Below are positions 1 to 9,178 of a DNA stretch of 64,000 nt, piece after piece (positions within the stretch are counted from its first letter, which is position 1; every line of letters begins with the position of its first letter). The position numbers and the translations under genes were made by a program. The notes under the pieces are model-generated. The model saw only the letters and a list, made by a program, of their open reading frames with translations. It was not told the origin of the DNA and ran no database searches. Source of the stretch: Streptomyces sp. NRRL WC-3618 (GTDB lineage: Bacteria > Actinomycetota > Actinomycetes > Streptomycetales > Streptomycetaceae); the NCBI RefSeq assembly GCF_001280005.1, contig NZ_LGDW01000001.1:62001-126000 (forward strand). Reading direction: 5' to 3'.

Positions 1-1700
1 TGCTTCCGCACGCGATGGAAGCGTGGGCGGCAGTCTGGCGGGCCGCCGAGGACGTCGAGCTCCCGGTGGCCGACCGGGCCGAGATCGTCGACCACAGGGC
101 CATGGAGGGCGGTCCTGAGGGCATCGCGCTCTTCGAGCGGGCCGCCGAGCTGTACGCCGAGGCGGGCGACCCCGGCGAGGCCCTGGCCGCCCGCGCCCGC
201 GCCGCGTACGCCCGCGCCCTGGACGGCGACATGGACGCCGCCCTGACGGCCGTTTCCGAGCCGTACGAGGAGGTCCTCGCCCTCTACTCCGAGGAGAGCA
301 CCGGCGTACGGCAGGCCGCCGCCGTCCTGATGGGACGCGCCCGCATCCTCATGCGGCAGGTCGAGGAGACCGGCACCGAGCAGACCGTGGCCGCCGCCGA
401 GAACGCCGTACGGGAACTGCTGGCGCTCGTCGACGGCCATGCCGGGGACGACGTCCGGCTCGCCTCACGCTGCGCGGAGGCGCAGGCCATGCTCGGGGAG
501 CTGGCGACGCGCACCGGGGACCTCGCGGAGGCCGCCGAGCTGTTCACCCGGTCCACGGAGGCGTTCGTCGCGGCGGGGCTGCCGTGGTTCGCGGTGGAGT
601 ACGAGGCCCGGCTGGCCGGTCTGGCCCACCATCTCGGCGACATCGCCGGCGCCGAGCGGGCGCTGCGCGGGGCCCTGGAGCACGGCGGGGCGTATCTGGA
701 GGCGGCGGGCCAGGCCCAGCTGAACCTGCAGCTCGCCGAACTCCTCGGGGTGCGCGACGAGGTCGCCGAGGCCGCGGACCGCGCCCTGGAGGCCGCGCAC
801 TGGGCCGACGAGGCGGGCGAGGGCCCGACCCTCGGCGCCTGGGCCCGGCATCTGCTCGGCGGTTTCCTGCTGCGGCAGGGCCGGTGGGCGGAGGCGGCCG
901 AGGTACTGGAGTCGGCGCTGCCCGACCTCAGCGCCGAGACGCACGGCGACGGAGCGGTCGTACAGACCCTGTGGTGGCTCGGTGACTGTCTGGGCGAGCT
1001 GGGTGAGCACCGGGAGTCCGCCGAACGCCGGCTGAGGGCCGCGGAGATCGCGCGGCTCTGGCCCGAGCAGCAGGACCACGCGACCCTCGCCCACCTCGCC
1101 GCCGAGTCCCTCGGCCAGGCCGGGCTGCCCGCCGAGGCCGACCAGGCCTACGAACGCGCCGGTGACCTGTGGGACTCGCTCGGCAATGTGCACGGCCTGG
1201 TGCGCGCCCTGCGCGCCCGCGCGTGGCTCGCGCTGCGCATGGACGCGGGCCTCGAGGGCGCCCGGCGGCGGATGGGGGACGCGGTCCGTGAGTGTGCGCG
1301 AGCCCTGGCCGAGGCGGAGGACCTGGAGTCCCGCGAGCAGCTCGGCGCCGAACTCGCCCACACCCACCGCCAGTTCGGCGACCTGCTGGCCCGCTCCGCA
1401 GCGGAGGACGCCGAGGACGGCGCGATCGAGGCGGCGTTCGAGGCGGCGCTGGCCCAGATGACGAAGGCGATCGCCGTGTTCTCCTCCCTCGGCGAGGAGG
1501 GCCTCCACGGCCGCACCGGCGCCGAACTGGCCGCGGGCTGGCTGGAGGCGGACCTGAGCCGCCCCTCGGAGGCGGCGGCACGCGCGCGCGGCGTCCTGAC
1601 CGCGTACGAGGTCTTCGACGACTCCGACGAGGAGGTACGGTCCCGCCGGGCCGAGGCGGAACAGATGCTGCAGCTGATGGAGGAACAGGAGCCCGAGTAG
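1..1700 (+). CDS. Tetratricopeptide-repeat protein, 5' end outside the window
   Basis: The reading frame is open from base 3, so the true start may lie upstream; the first visible ATG is at 15, giving at least 561 codons. The protein is almost entirely alpha-helical, Ala/Glu/Leu-rich, with repeated helix pairs of the TPR type (for example segments beginning AAELYAEAGDPGEALAARA, AAELFTRSTEAFVAAG and ADQAYERAGDLWDSLGN). No catalytic motif, signal peptide or membrane segment is visible. TPR arrays are protein-protein interaction scaffolds, and no partner can be inferred. The gene converges on the DAK2 gene, with a copy of a dispersed repeat between them. The family assignment is good; the function is unknown. 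Confidence 0.8.
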   Translation, partial: LPHAMEAWAAVWRAAEDVELPVADRAEIVDHRAMEGGPEGIALFERAAELYAEAGDPGEALAARARAAYARALDGDMDAALTAVSEPYEEVLALYSEESTGVRQAAAVLMGRARILMRQVEETGTEQTVAAAENAVRELLALVDGHAGDDVRLASRCAEAQAMLGELATRTGDLAEAAELFTRSTEAFVAAGLPWFAVEYEARLAGLAHHLGDIAGAERALRGALEHGGAYLEAAGQAQLNLQLAELLGVRDEVAEAADRALEAAHWADEAGEGPTLGAWARHLLGGFLLRQGRWAEAAEVLESALPDLSAETHGDGAVVQTLWWLGDCLGELGEHRESAERRLRAAEIARLWPEQQDHATLAHLAAESLGQAGLPAEADQAYERAGDLWDSLGNVHGLVRALRARAWLALRMDAGLEGARRRMGDAVRECARALAEAEDLESREQLGAELAHTHRQFGDLLARSAAEDAEDGAIEAAFEAALAQMTKAIAVFSSLGEEGLHGRTGAELAAGWLEADLSRPSEAAARARGVLTAYEVFDDSDEEVRSRRAEAEQMLQLMEEQEPE

Positions 1701-1773
1701 CCCGGCCCGACACCAAGGCCGTGTTTCCCACCCACCCGTTTGCCGCTTCTATCAAGCACAGGCCCAGCCATCT

Positions 1774-1889
1774 CAGCCCGTCCGGCGTTTGAGGACGAGG
1801 CCAACCTTCAGGGCCGGCAGCGGGGTCTGGGGCGGCAGCCCCAGGGACGGGACGGGCAGGGGCGGCGGGGGCGAAACAAACCCCGCCCG
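1774..1889 (+). repeat. Dispersed intergenic repeat, copy 1
   Basis: It lies between two convergent genes and begins with CAGCCCGTCCGGCGTTTGAG, then GGACGAGG, a TTCAGGGCC box, a GGGGTCTGGGGCGGCAGCCC box and a GGGGCGGCGGGGGCGAAAC box. The same ordered boxes recur near 36921-37002 (reverse orientation) and 61011-61142. It has no coding potential. Its position just past stop codons suggests a role, or at least tolerance, in 3' untranslated regions. Confidence 0.6.
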
Positions 1890-1898
1890 CCCCCCACC

Positions 1899-3602
1899 TC
1901 ACTCCACCCCAATAAGCAACAACGCCCCCTGCCGACCCCCCCGATAAACCACCGTGTCGACAGCCAAGTACCCCTCCCGCACCCGCCCTTCGAGATGCGC
2001 GGCGATGCTCTCAGGCGCCTCGTCGCCGAGGACGAGGGTGACCATCTCGCCGCCCGCCTGGAGCATCCGGTCGATGACGGCCTCCGCGGTGGCCGCGACA
2101 TCGGACCCGATCACGGCGACGTCGCCGTCGATGAGGCCGAGAACGTCCCCGGTCTGGCAGATGCCGGCCATCGTCCACGACTGCCGTTCCGCGACGGCGA
2201 GTTCGGCGTACCGGGTCGCCCCCGCCGCGGAGGTCATCGCGACGACGTCCTCGTCGAACCGGCGTTCCGGTTCGTGCACGGCGAGCGCGGCGATGCCCTG
2301 GACCGCCGAGCGGGTCGGGATCAGGGCCACCCGGATGCCCTCCGAGCGGGCCTGTTCGGCCGCCGCGGCGGCGGTGTGGCGCAGGTCGGCGTCGTTGGGC
2401 AGCAGCACGACCTCGCGCGCGTGGGCCCGCCGTACCGCCTCGACGAGCTCCCCGCTCGCCGGCGGCTCCCCGGGCCGCGCGAGCACGGTGGTGGCGCCGG
2501 CCTCGCCGTACAGCCCGGCCAGGCCCTCCCCGGGGACGACGGCGACGACGGCCCGCTGGACCCGTTCCCGGGGCGGACGCCCCCCGCCGGTGTGCACGTC
2601 GCCGACCCCGAAGTGCGTGATCCGGATCCGGTACGGCCGCCCCGCCTCGACGCCGGCCTCCACGGCGGCGCCCGCGTCGTCGACATGGACGTGGACGTTC
2701 CACAGCCCGTCGCCCCCGACCACCACGAGCGAGTCCCCGAGCCCGTCGAGCCGCTCCCGGAGCCGCGCGACGGCCGCGTCCTCGGCCTCCAGGAGGTAGA
2801 TGACCTCGAAGGCGGGCCCGCAGCCCGCGTCGGCGCACTCGTCCGGCCCATCGGGAGCCGGCGCTGTCTCAATCACCTCGGACCGAGCCGGCACACGCAC
2901 GCGTGCGGCGCCCGCACCCCCCGGCGCCTCTCCCCGGAACGTCTCGACCAGCGCCCCGAGCACCGTGACCAGCCCCCGTCCGCCCGCGTCCACGACGCCC
3001 GCGCGCCCCAGGACGGCCAGCTGGCCCGGGGTGGCGGCCAACGCGGCAGAGGCACCCTCGTACGCGGCCCTGGCCACCGTCCCGCAGTCGCCGTCGGCCG
3101 CAGTCGCCGCGTCGGCGGCGGCCGAGGCGACGGTGAGGATCGTGCCCTCGACCGGGTGGGCCACGGCCTGCCGCGCCGCGTCGGCCGCGTGCCGCAGGGC
3201 CAGGCACAGGCCGGGACCGTCGACGCCGGCGCTCTCCCCGTCCGCATCGGCGGCCAGCACCTGGGCCATGCCGCGCAGCAGCTGCGCGAGGATCGTGCCG
3301 GAGTTGCCGCGGGCCCCGATCAGCGCCCCGTGGGCCATCGCCCGGGCCGCGTCGGCCAGCGTCGGAATCCCGGCGGTGCCGGCCGGTCCCGTACCGGTCC
3401 CGTGGCCGGCGAAGGCCGCCTCGACCGCCGCGCACGCCGATTCCAGCGTCAGATAGAGGTTGGTGCCGGTGTCCCCGTCGGCGACCGGGTAGACATTGAT
3501 CGCGTCGATCTCCTCGCGCGCCCGCCCGAGCGCGGCCAGCGCGAGTGCGCACCAGGTGCGTACCGCGAGAGCATCGAAGAATGTCTGCGGCACCTGCGGC
3601 AC
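1899..3602 (-). CDS. DAK2-domain protein of the YloV/FakA type
   Basis: A 567-residue protein from the GTG at 3602, which has a perfect AAGGAGG five bases upstream; an ATG at 3659 is possible but has no such site. The N-terminal third is a DhaL/DAK2 nucleotide-binding domain: the NVYPVADGDTGTNL motif carries the metal-binding aspartates, and ARGNSGTILAQLLRG follows. The C-terminal half is a DegV-like region ending VDTVVYRGGRQGALLLIGVE. In Firmicutes FakA is the ATP-binding subunit of fatty-acid kinase and works with DegV/FakB lipid carriers; actinobacterial members are usually named only YloV. It is divergent from rpmB, a common arrangement. Fatty-acid kinase activity is inference. Confidence 0.85.
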   Translation of the reverse strand: MPQVPQTFFDALAVRTWCALALAALGRAREEIDAINVYPVADGDTGTNLYLTLESACAAVEAAFAGHGTGTGPAGTAGIPTLADAARAMAHGALIGARGNSGTILAQLLRGMAQVLAADADGESAGVDGPGLCLALRHAADAARQAVAHPVEGTILTVASAAADAATAADGDCGTVARAAYEGASAALAATPGQLAVLGRAGVVDAGGRGLVTVLGALVETFRGEAPGGAGAARVRVPARSEVIETAPAPDGPDECADAGCGPAFEVIYLLEAEDAAVARLRERLDGLGDSLVVVGGDGLWNVHVHVDDAGAAVEAGVEAGRPYRIRITHFGVGDVHTGGGRPPRERVQRAVVAVVPGEGLAGLYGEAGATTVLARPGEPPASGELVEAVRRAHAREVVLLPNDADLRHTAAAAAEQARSEGIRVALIPTRSAVQGIAALAVHEPERRFDEDVVAMTSAAGATRYAELAVAERQSWTMAGICQTGDVLGLIDGDVAVIGSDVAATAEAVIDRMLQAGGEMVTLVLGDEAPESIAAHLEGRVREGYLAVDTVVYRGGRQGALLLIGVE

Positions 3603-3890
3603 CTGCGCCTCCTTGAGCTGCTGGACGTGGCACGCAGCGTAGACCCCGGGGTGGATCACGGGTGAATGGCGGGTGGCCCGGGGCCGGGCACGGGGCCCTG
3701 ATCAGCCATGGTAGTTTCGTTGCACTGGCGCAGTCGTTGTATGCTGCTCCGGTTGCCCGATCGAGAAGAGCATCCAAGATGACCTTCCACGTCGGGCCTT
3801 CCTCCTGGCAACGCCACTCAGATCCTACGATCCTGATCCCGGCGTGCCGGGATCAACCCGTAAGAGCATCTGAAGTCTTTGGAGTGACCC

Positions 3891-4076
3891 GTGGCTGCCA
3901 ACTGCGACGTCTGCGGCAAGGGGCCGGGCTTCGGCAACAGCATCTCCCACTCGCACCGCCGTACACCCCGTCGCTGGAACCCGAACATCCAGCGCGTACG
4001 TACCGTGGTCAGTGGGACGCCGAAGCGCGTGAACGCTTGCACCTCGTGCATCAAGGCCGGCAAGGTCTCGCGCTGA
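3891..4076 (+). CDS. rpmB: 50S ribosomal protein L28
   Basis: A 61-residue basic protein starting at GTG 3891 with GGAG just upstream. It begins [20 protein letters not shown] and contains the L28 signature RRWNPNIQ. Two CxxC pairs (Cys5/Cys8 and Cys50/Cys53) mark it as the zinc-binding (C+) form; many actinobacteria also keep a zinc-free paralogue elsewhere that takes over under zinc shortage. It is a component of the large ribosomal subunit. It is monocistronic, divergent from the DAK2 gene, and followed by a strong terminator. Length and sequence are normal for the family. Confidence 0.97.
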   Translation: MAANCDVCGKGPGFGNSISHSHRRTPRRWNPNIQRVRTVVSGTPKRVNACTSCIKAGKVSR

Positions 4077-4116
4077 CGATCAGCTAGCGCGCGGCCACTG
4101 CTGGTTCGCTGCTCAG

Positions 4117-4146
4117 AGCCGGTCCACCTCGGTGGACCGGCTTTTT
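4117..4146 (+). terminator. Rho-independent terminator after rpmB
   Basis: Perfect 12-bp arms (4117-4128 and 4131-4142, AGCCGGTCCACC) with a two-base spacer, followed by a T run to 4146. The symmetry lets it also serve the convergent thiL-thiD unit, which ends at 4193. Confidence 0.9.
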
Positions 4147-4192
4147 GCCGTGCCCACCGTACCCGCGCAGCAGCTCTCCACCCACGCAGCCG

Positions 4193-4984
4193 CTACCCAC
4201 GCAGCCGCCACCCGTGGTCCACCGGCCCGATCCCGCCCCCGAGCGCGAAGCCGGCCACGATCGCCCCGGTGACGTATGCCTTCGCCGCCGTCACCGCAGC
4301 CGGTACCGACTCGCCCTTCGCCAGCTGCGCCGCGATGGCCGACGCCAGGGTGCAGCCCGTGCCGTGCGTGTGCCGGTTGTCGTGGCGCGGTGCGCGCAGC
4401 CAGTGTTCCTCGGTGCCGTCCGTGAGCAGGTCCACCGCCTCGCCGGGCAGATGGCCACCCTTGATCAGCGCCCATTGCGGCCCGTACGCCAGCACGGCGT
4501 CCGCGGCCTCACGCAACTGACTTTCCGACTCGACCCGTACGCCCGTGAGCTGCGCCACCTCGTCGAGGTTCGGGGTCGCCACGGTCGCGGCCGGCAGCAG
4601 GAGCGTCCGGACGGAGTCCAGTGCGGACGCGGCCAGCAGCGGGTCACCGTGCTTGGAGACGCCCACCGGGTCGACGACCGTCGGTACGTCCGTCGTCTTG
4701 ATCAACTCGGCGACCGCCTCGACCAGTTCGGCCGAGGCGAGCATCCCGGTCTTCACCGCCTGGACGCCGATGTCGTCGACGACACTGCGGTACTGGGCCC
4801 GCACGGCCTCCACCGGCAGCTCCCAGGCGCCCTGGACGCCGAGGGAGTTCTGCGCCGTGACCGCCGTGAGCACGCTCATGCCGTGCACGCCGAGCGCCAG
4901 CATCGTCTTCAGGTCGGCCTGGATTCCGGCGCCGCCGCCGGAGTCGGAGCCCGCGACCGTGAGAACCCTCGGCGGCGGGCTCAC
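4193..4984 (-). CDS. thiD: Hydroxymethylpyrimidine/phosphomethylpyrimidine kinase
   Basis: It phosphorylates HMP to HMP-P and HMP-PP, the pyrimidine half of thiamine. The protein is 263 residues from the GTG at 4984. The N-terminus [20 protein letters not shown] is the diagnostic ThiD motif. The ribokinase-type anion hole is seen in [20 protein letters not shown], and KTGMLAS and DPVGVSKHG are typical active-site segments. The GTG overlaps the thiL stop as GTGA (4981-4984), so translation is probably coupled to thiL. The reading frame stays open upstream to 5311, but that part is thiL in another frame. No fused ThiE domain is present. Confidence 0.95.
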   Translation of the reverse strand: MSPPPRVLTVAGSDSGGGAGIQADLKTMLALGVHGMSVLTAVTAQNSLGVQGAWELPVEAVRAQYRSVVDDIGVQAVKTGMLASAELVEAVAELIKTTDVPTVVDPVGVSKHGDPLLAASALDSVRTLLLPAATVATPNLDEVAQLTGVRVESESQLREAADAVLAYGPQWALIKGGHLPGEAVDLLTDGTEEHWLRAPRHDNRHTHGTGCTLASAIAAQLAKGESVPAAVTAAKAYVTGAIVAGFALGGGIGPVDHGWRLRG

Positions 4985-5946
4985 GACTCGATGTCCGCGA
5001 AGTGGTCCCAGCCGCCCTTGCTGGTCCACGGCGCCCCGTCGACCGTCACCTGGGGCAGCGCGGACGGGTTGAGGACCTCGCCGATCACCTTCCAGCGGGC
5101 GGGCAGCTTCACGTCCGGCGGGAAGGTCGCCACGATCGCGTGGTCCTCGCCGCCGGTGAGCACCCACTGCATGGCGTCGACACCGACGGCCTGCCCGATG
5201 TCGTGCATCTGGGAGGGGATGTCGATCGCGCCCGACCTGATGTCGATACGAACCTTGCTGGCCTCCGCGATGTGACCGAGGTCGGCGATCAGCCCGTCGC
5301 TCACATCGCACATGGCGGTCGCGCCGAGGCCGGCCGCCGCCGGGCCCGCGTGGTAGGGCGGTTCGGGTCTGCGGTGGGCCTCGACGAAGGCGCGCGGCGA
5401 GCGGAAACCGCGCGAGAGCACCGCGTGCCCGGCCGCCGACCAGCCCAGCCAGCCCGTCACGGCGACGACGTCACCGGGCCGCGCGCCGCCCCGGATGACC
5501 GGCTCGTGGTTGCGCAGATCGCCGAGTGCGGTGATCGAGACGACGATCGTGTCCCCCCGTACGACGTCACCGCCGACCACCGCGGCGCCCGCGACCTGGC
5601 ACTCGTCCCGCAGGCCGTCCATCAGTTCGGTGGCCCAGGTGACCGGGAGTTCGGCGGGGACGACCAGGCCGAGCAGCAGCGCGGTCGGTACGGCGCCCAT
5701 GGCGGCGATGTCCGCCAGGTTCTGGGCGGCCGCCTTGCGGCCCACGTCGTACGCGGTGGACCAGTCGCGGCGGAAGTGCCGCCCCTCCAGGAGGATGTCG
5801 GTGCTCGCCACGACCCTGCGGTCGGGCGCGGCGACCACAGCGGCGTCGTCGCCGGGGCCGACCCGGACCGCCGGGGTGGTGGTGAGCCGGGAGGTGAGCT
5901 CCCTGATGAGCCCGAACTCCCCCAGTTCGCCCACAGTGCCCTTCAT
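4981..5946 (-). CDS. thiL: Thiamine-monophosphate kinase
   Basis: Converts thiamine monophosphate to the active diphosphate. 321 residues from the ATG at 5946, preceded by AAGGGGAC. The N-terminus has the ThiL/PurM-like pattern [13 protein letters not shown], then the ATP/metal motif [24 protein letters not shown], and [14 protein letters not shown]. The downstream [15 protein letters not shown] also belongs to this family. The open frame continues upstream to 6132 but those residues do not resemble the family. First gene of a two-gene operon with thiD, with overlapping stop and start. Confidence 0.95.
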   Translation of the reverse strand: MKGTVGELGEFGLIRELTSRLTTTPAVRVGPGDDAAVVAAPDRRVVASTDILLEGRHFRRDWSTAYDVGRKAAAQNLADIAAMGAVPTALLLGLVVPAELPVTWATELMDGLRDECQVAGAAVVGGDVVRGDTIVVSITALGDLRNHEPVIRGGARPGDVVAVTGWLGWSAAGHAVLSRGFRSPRAFVEAHRRPEPPYHAGPAAAGLGATAMCDVSDGLIADLGHIAEASKVRIDIRSGAIDIPSQMHDIGQAVGVDAMQWVLTGGEDHAIVATFPPDVKLPARWKVIGEVLNPSALPQVTVDGAPWTSKGGWDHFADIES

Positions 5947-6161
5947 AGTCGTACGTCCCCTTCTGATGCTGTCCCCGTTGCTGCCCTTGCCCGGTCGCGA
6001 GGCCCCGTCGGCCTCGGTACGGTCGAGGTGACCGTCAACCTGTGCTGCGTGTGCGCCCCGGCTCGGGTGCCGTGGTCGCGGGTCTCCCCGTGGCACGCGG
6101 CGACGCGATACCGTGGCGTTCCTTTTCCCCACATGATCCTCGTGGCCGCCCTGGAGGTTCC

Positions 6162-6395
6162 GTGGTACAGGCGTACATCCTGATTCAGACGGAGGTCGGC
6201 AAAGCGTCGACCGTCGCCGAGACGATCAGCAAGCTCCCGGGGGTGATCCAGGCCGAGGACGTGACAGGACCGTACGACGTGATTGTGCGCGCCCAGGCCG
6301 ACACCGTGGACGACCTCGGCCGCCTGGTGGTCGCCAAAATCCAGCAAGTGGACGGCATCACCCGCACTCTGACCTGCCCGGTGGTGCACCTGTAG
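6162..6395 (+). CDS. Stand-alone Lrp/AsnC ligand-binding (RAM) domain protein
   Basis: 77 residues from GTG 6162 with GGAGG upstream, beginning VVQAYILIQTEVGKASTVAE. The entire protein is one ACT-like RAM domain (GVIQAEDVTGPYDVIVRAQA; GITRTLTCPVVHL); the DNA-binding helix-turn-helix of full Lrp/AsnC regulators is absent. Such single-domain proteins oligomerise and bind amino acids, and may act by mixing with full-length Lrp proteins. It is divergent from thiL and 14 bp upstream of a lipoprotein gene, so the two could be cotranscribed. The domain call is firm; the cellular role is unknown. Confidence 0.88.
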   Translation: MVQAYILIQTEVGKASTVAETISKLPGVIQAEDVTGPYDVIVRAQADTVDDLGRLVVAKIQQVDGITRTLTCPVVHL

Positions 6396-6409
6396 CCCCC
6401 GTCTACCCT

Positions 6410-6916
6410 GTGCCGGTGAACTTCTTCAGTCCCCGGCCACTCGCTCTGCCCGTGCTCGCCCTGTTGATCGTCGTCACGGGCTGCTCCTCAGCAGACGACA
6501 GCGCCGGAGTCACGGTTCCCCAGCCGGACGGGAAGACCACGAAGCTGTGCCGGAACCTGGACAGGGCGCTGCCGGCGAAGGTGGACGGCCTGGGCCGCGA
6601 CGACCCCGAGCCCCGGTCCGCACTGACCGCGGGCTGGGGCAGCCCGGCGATCATACTGCGCTGCGGTGTCGTACGACCGCCCAAGATGACGGACCCCAAG
6701 GTCGCCTCGGGGAACGATCCCAAGGCTGTCGGCGGTGAGGTGAACGGGGTCCAGTGGTTGATGGAGCAGGAGGACGGAGGGTCCTCCCGCTTCACCACCG
6801 CGTCGCGGCTGGCCTATGTGGAACTGACAGTGCCCAAGGGGCGGGACACCTCGGGGGCGCTTGTCGATCTGGCTGCCGCCGTCAAGAAGGCGGTTCCTGT
6901 CGGGATCGCCGACTGA
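6410..6916 (+). CDS. DUF3515 family lipoprotein
   Basis: 168 residues from GTG 6410. The first 25 residues form a lipoprotein signal: a short basic start, hydrophobic LALPVLALLIVV, then the lipobox VVTGC with the lipidated Cys25. The mature part has a conserved cysteine pair (KLCRN and ILRCGV) and the DUF3515 sequence GGEVNGVQWLMEQ. It is expected on the outer face of the membrane. DUF3515 proteins are common in actinomycetes and have no assigned function. It sits 14 bp after the RAM-domain gene and converges on ddl. Confidence 0.88.
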   Translation: MPVNFFSPRPLALPVLALLIVVTGCSSADDSAGVTVPQPDGKTTKLCRNLDRALPAKVDGLGRDDPEPRSALTAGWGSPAIILRCGVVRPPKMTDPKVASGNDPKAVGGEVNGVQWLMEQEDGGSSRFTTASRLAYVELTVPKGRDTSGALVDLAAAVKKAVPVGIAD

Positions 6917-6950
6917 GCGCCGTTCTGGGCCTGTTCCGGCTCGGGGCGCT

Positions 6951-8108
6951 TCACCTCAGGCCTGTTGAGCGGCGCAGGGCCGCCTGCACCAGGCGGTCCA
7001 CCAGCTCCGGGTAGCCCACTCCCGTCTCCTGCCACATCCTCGGGTACATGGAGATCGGGGTGAAGCCGGGCATCGTGTTGATCTCGTTGATGACGAACTC
7101 GCCGTCCTCGGTGAGGAAGAAGTCCGCGCGGACGAGACCCTCGCAGGACGCGGCGTCGAAGGCCTCGACCGCGAGACGGCGCACCTCGGCGGTCTGCTCC
7201 TCGGTGAGCGGAGCCGGGACGATGCCGTCGGCCGAGTCGATGTACTTGGCCTCGAAGTCGTAGAAGGCGTGCGACTGTACGGGCGGGATCTCGGCGGGTA
7301 CGGAGGCACGCGGACCGTCCTCGAACTCCAGCACCCCGCACTCGATCTCGCGCCCGCGCAGCGCGGCCTCGACGATGATCTTCGGGTCGTGCCGCTGGGC
7401 CTCGGCGATCGCCTCGTCGAGGCCGCTCAGCTCGTCGACCTTGGTGATGCCGAACGACGATCCCGCGCGCGCGGGCTTCACGAACAGCGGCCAGCCGTGC
7501 TCGCCGGCGAAGTCGATGATCTTCTTGCGTGCCGCCGACTCGTCGCGCTCCCACTCGCGCGGCCGGATCACCACGTACGGGCCCACCTTGAGCCCGAACG
7601 AGGTGAACACCCGCTTCATGTACTCCTTGTCCTGGCCGACGGCCGAGGCGAGTACGCCCGCGCCGACGTAGGGGACACCGGAGAGCTCCAGCAGGCCCTG
7701 AAGCGTGCCGTCCTCGCCGTACGGGCCGTGCAGGACGGGGAAGACGACGTCCACCTCGCCGAGGGCCTTGGGCACCGATCCCGGTTCGCTGTAGACGACT
7801 TCGCGGTTGGCGGGGTCGACGGAGAGCACTACGCCGCCCTCGGCCGACTCGGCGAGCTGGGCGACGTTCGGCGCTTTGCGGTCGACGATCGCCATGCGTT
7901 CCGGTTCGTCCGCGGTGAGCGCCCAGCGGCCGTCCTGGGTGATGCCGATCGGCAGGACGTCGTACTTCGTCCGGTCGATGGCACGCAGCACGGCGCCGGC
8001 GGTGACCACGGAGATCCCGTGTTCGGAGCTGCGGCCGCCGAAGACGACCGCCACGCGCGGCTTGCGGGACGGCTGCTCGGGGCTCTGGGGGAGGTTCTCG
8101 GTGCTCAT
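6951..8108 (-). CDS. ddlA: D-alanine--D-alanine ligase
   Basis: 385 residues. An ATP-grasp enzyme joining two D-Ala for peptidoglycan. N-terminal FGGRSSEHGISVVTAG, substrate segment VFPVLHGPYGEDGTLQGLLE, ATP-binding KPARAGSSFGITK, and the C-terminal metal site INEINTMPGFTPISMYP are all present. The omega-loop reads AFYDFEAKYID, the Tyr-containing D-Ala-D-Ala type rather than the form seen in D-Ala-D-lactate ligases, so a housekeeping role is indicated. It follows gpsA in the same direction after 59 bp. The length is normal. Confidence 0.96.
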   Translation of the reverse strand: MSTENLPQSPEQPSRKPRVAVVFGGRSSEHGISVVTAGAVLRAIDRTKYDVLPIGITQDGRWALTADEPERMAIVDRKAPNVAQLAESAEGGVVLSVDPANREVVYSEPGSVPKALGEVDVVFPVLHGPYGEDGTLQGLLELSGVPYVGAGVLASAVGQDKEYMKRVFTSFGLKVGPYVVIRPREWERDESAARKKIIDFAGEHGWPLFVKPARAGSSFGITKVDELSGLDEAIAEAQRHDPKIIVEAALRGREIECGVLEFEDGPRASVPAEIPPVQSHAFYDFEAKYIDSADGIVPAPLTEEQTAEVRRLAVEAFDAASCEGLVRADFFLTEDGEFVINEINTMPGFTPISMYPRMWQETGVGYPELVDRLVQAALRRSTGLR

Positions 8109-8133
8109 ATCGGGTTGAGGGTACCCGGTGGTA

Positions 8134-8152
8134 GGGCGCTGAGTCAGCGCCC
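8134..8152 (-). other. Short perfect hairpin between gpsA and ddl
   Basis: GGGCGCTGA/TCAGCGCCC arms around a single base, in the 59-bp gap between the gpsA stop and the ddl start. There is no T run, so it may be an mRNA-stabilising or weak attenuating stem rather than a full terminator. Confidence 0.45.
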
Positions 8153-8167
8153 GCAGACCCCTGTTGC

Positions 8168-9178
8168 TCAGCGTCGTTCGGGCTTGGCGCTGCGCGACAT
8201 CAGTTCCTTGAGGGCCACGACCGGCGGCTTGCCCTCGTGCACGATACCGACGACCGTCTCCGTGATCGGCATGTCGACGCCGTGCCTGCGCGCCAGATCC
8301 AGCACGCTCTCACAGGACTTGACGCCCTCGGCGGTCTGCCTGGTGACCGCGATGGTCTCCTCGAGGGTCATCCCCTTGCCGAGGTTGGTGCCGAAGGTGT
8401 GGTTGCGGGAGAGGGGCGAGGAACAGGTCGCCACCAGGTCGCCCAGGCCCGCGAGTCCGGCGAAGGTGAGCGGGTCGGCGCCCATCGCGATGCCGAGGCG
8501 GGCGGTCTCGGCGAGGCCGCGCGTGATGAGTGAGCCCTTGGTGTTGTCGCCGAGGCCCATGCCGTCGGCGATACCGACGGCCAGACCGATCACGTTCTTG
8601 ACGGCGCCGCCCAGTTCGCAGCCGACGACGTCGGTGTTGGTGTACGGGCGGAAGTACGGGGTGTGGCAGACGGTCTGGAGGCGCTGGGCCACGGCGTCGT
8701 CCGTACACGCGACCACGGCCGCCGCCGGCATCCGGGCGGCGATCTCCTTGGCGAGGTTGGGTCCCGTGACGACCGCGATGCGGTCCTGGCCCACCTTGGC
8801 GACGTCGTCGATGACCTCGCTCATCCGCATCGCCGATCCGAGTTCGACGCCCTTCATGAGGGAGACGAGGACCGTGTCGGGGGCGAGCAGGGGCGTCCAC
8901 TCGGCGAGGTTCCCGCGCAGGGTCTGCGAGGGGATGCTGAGTATCGTGAAGTCGGCGTCGCGGGCGGCCTCGGCGGGGTCCGTGGTGGCGCGGAGGTTCC
9001 CCGGGAGTTCCACGCCCGGGAAGTAGTCCGGGTTCGTCCGCGTGGAGTTGATCGCCTCGGCGAGTTCGGGGCGCCGGGCCCACAGGGTGACCTCGCAGCC
9101 CGCGTCCGCGAGCACCATGCCGAAGGCGGTCCCCCATGATCCCGCGCTGAACACCGCCGCCTTGACCGGCTCGCTCAC
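8168..9178 (-). CDS. gpsA: NAD(P)-dependent glycerol-3-phosphate dehydrogenase
   Basis: Reduces dihydroxyacetone phosphate to sn-glycerol-3-phosphate, the backbone of phospholipids. 336 residues from GTG 9178. The Rossmann motif reads VFSAGSWGTAFGMVLADAG; the first glycine of the usual GAGSWGTA is Ser here, a tolerated variant. Other family signatures are TGPNLAKEIA, the catalytic-lysine segment LGGAVKNVIGLAVGI and GLGDLVATCSS. Its GTG overlaps the stop of the acyltransferase gene as GTGA (9175-9178), indicating coupling. The pairing makes metabolic sense: GpsA supplies the acceptor that PlsC-type enzymes acylate. Confidence 0.95.
   Translation of the reverse strand: MSEPVKAAVFSAGSWGTAFGMVLADAGCEVTLWARRPELAEAINSTRTNPDYFPGVELPGNLRATTDPAEAARDADFTILSIPSQTLRGNLAEWTPLLAPDTVLVSLMKGVELGSAMRMSEVIDDVAKVGQDRIAVVTGPNLAKEIAARMPAAAVVACTDDAVAQRLQTVCHTPYFRPYTNTDVVGCELGGAVKNVIGLAVGIADGMGLGDNTKGSLITRGLAETARLGIAMGADPLTFAGLAGLGDLVATCSSPLSRNHTFGTNLGKGMTLEETIAVTRQTAEGVKSCESVLDLARRHGVDMPITETVVGIVHEGKPPVVALKELMSRSAKPERR

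Noticed and set aside
3720..3745. TTGCAC and TATGCT as an rpmB promoter
   Set aside because: The spacer is only 14 bp, too short for a normal vegetative promoter; the true start cannot be chosen by eye.
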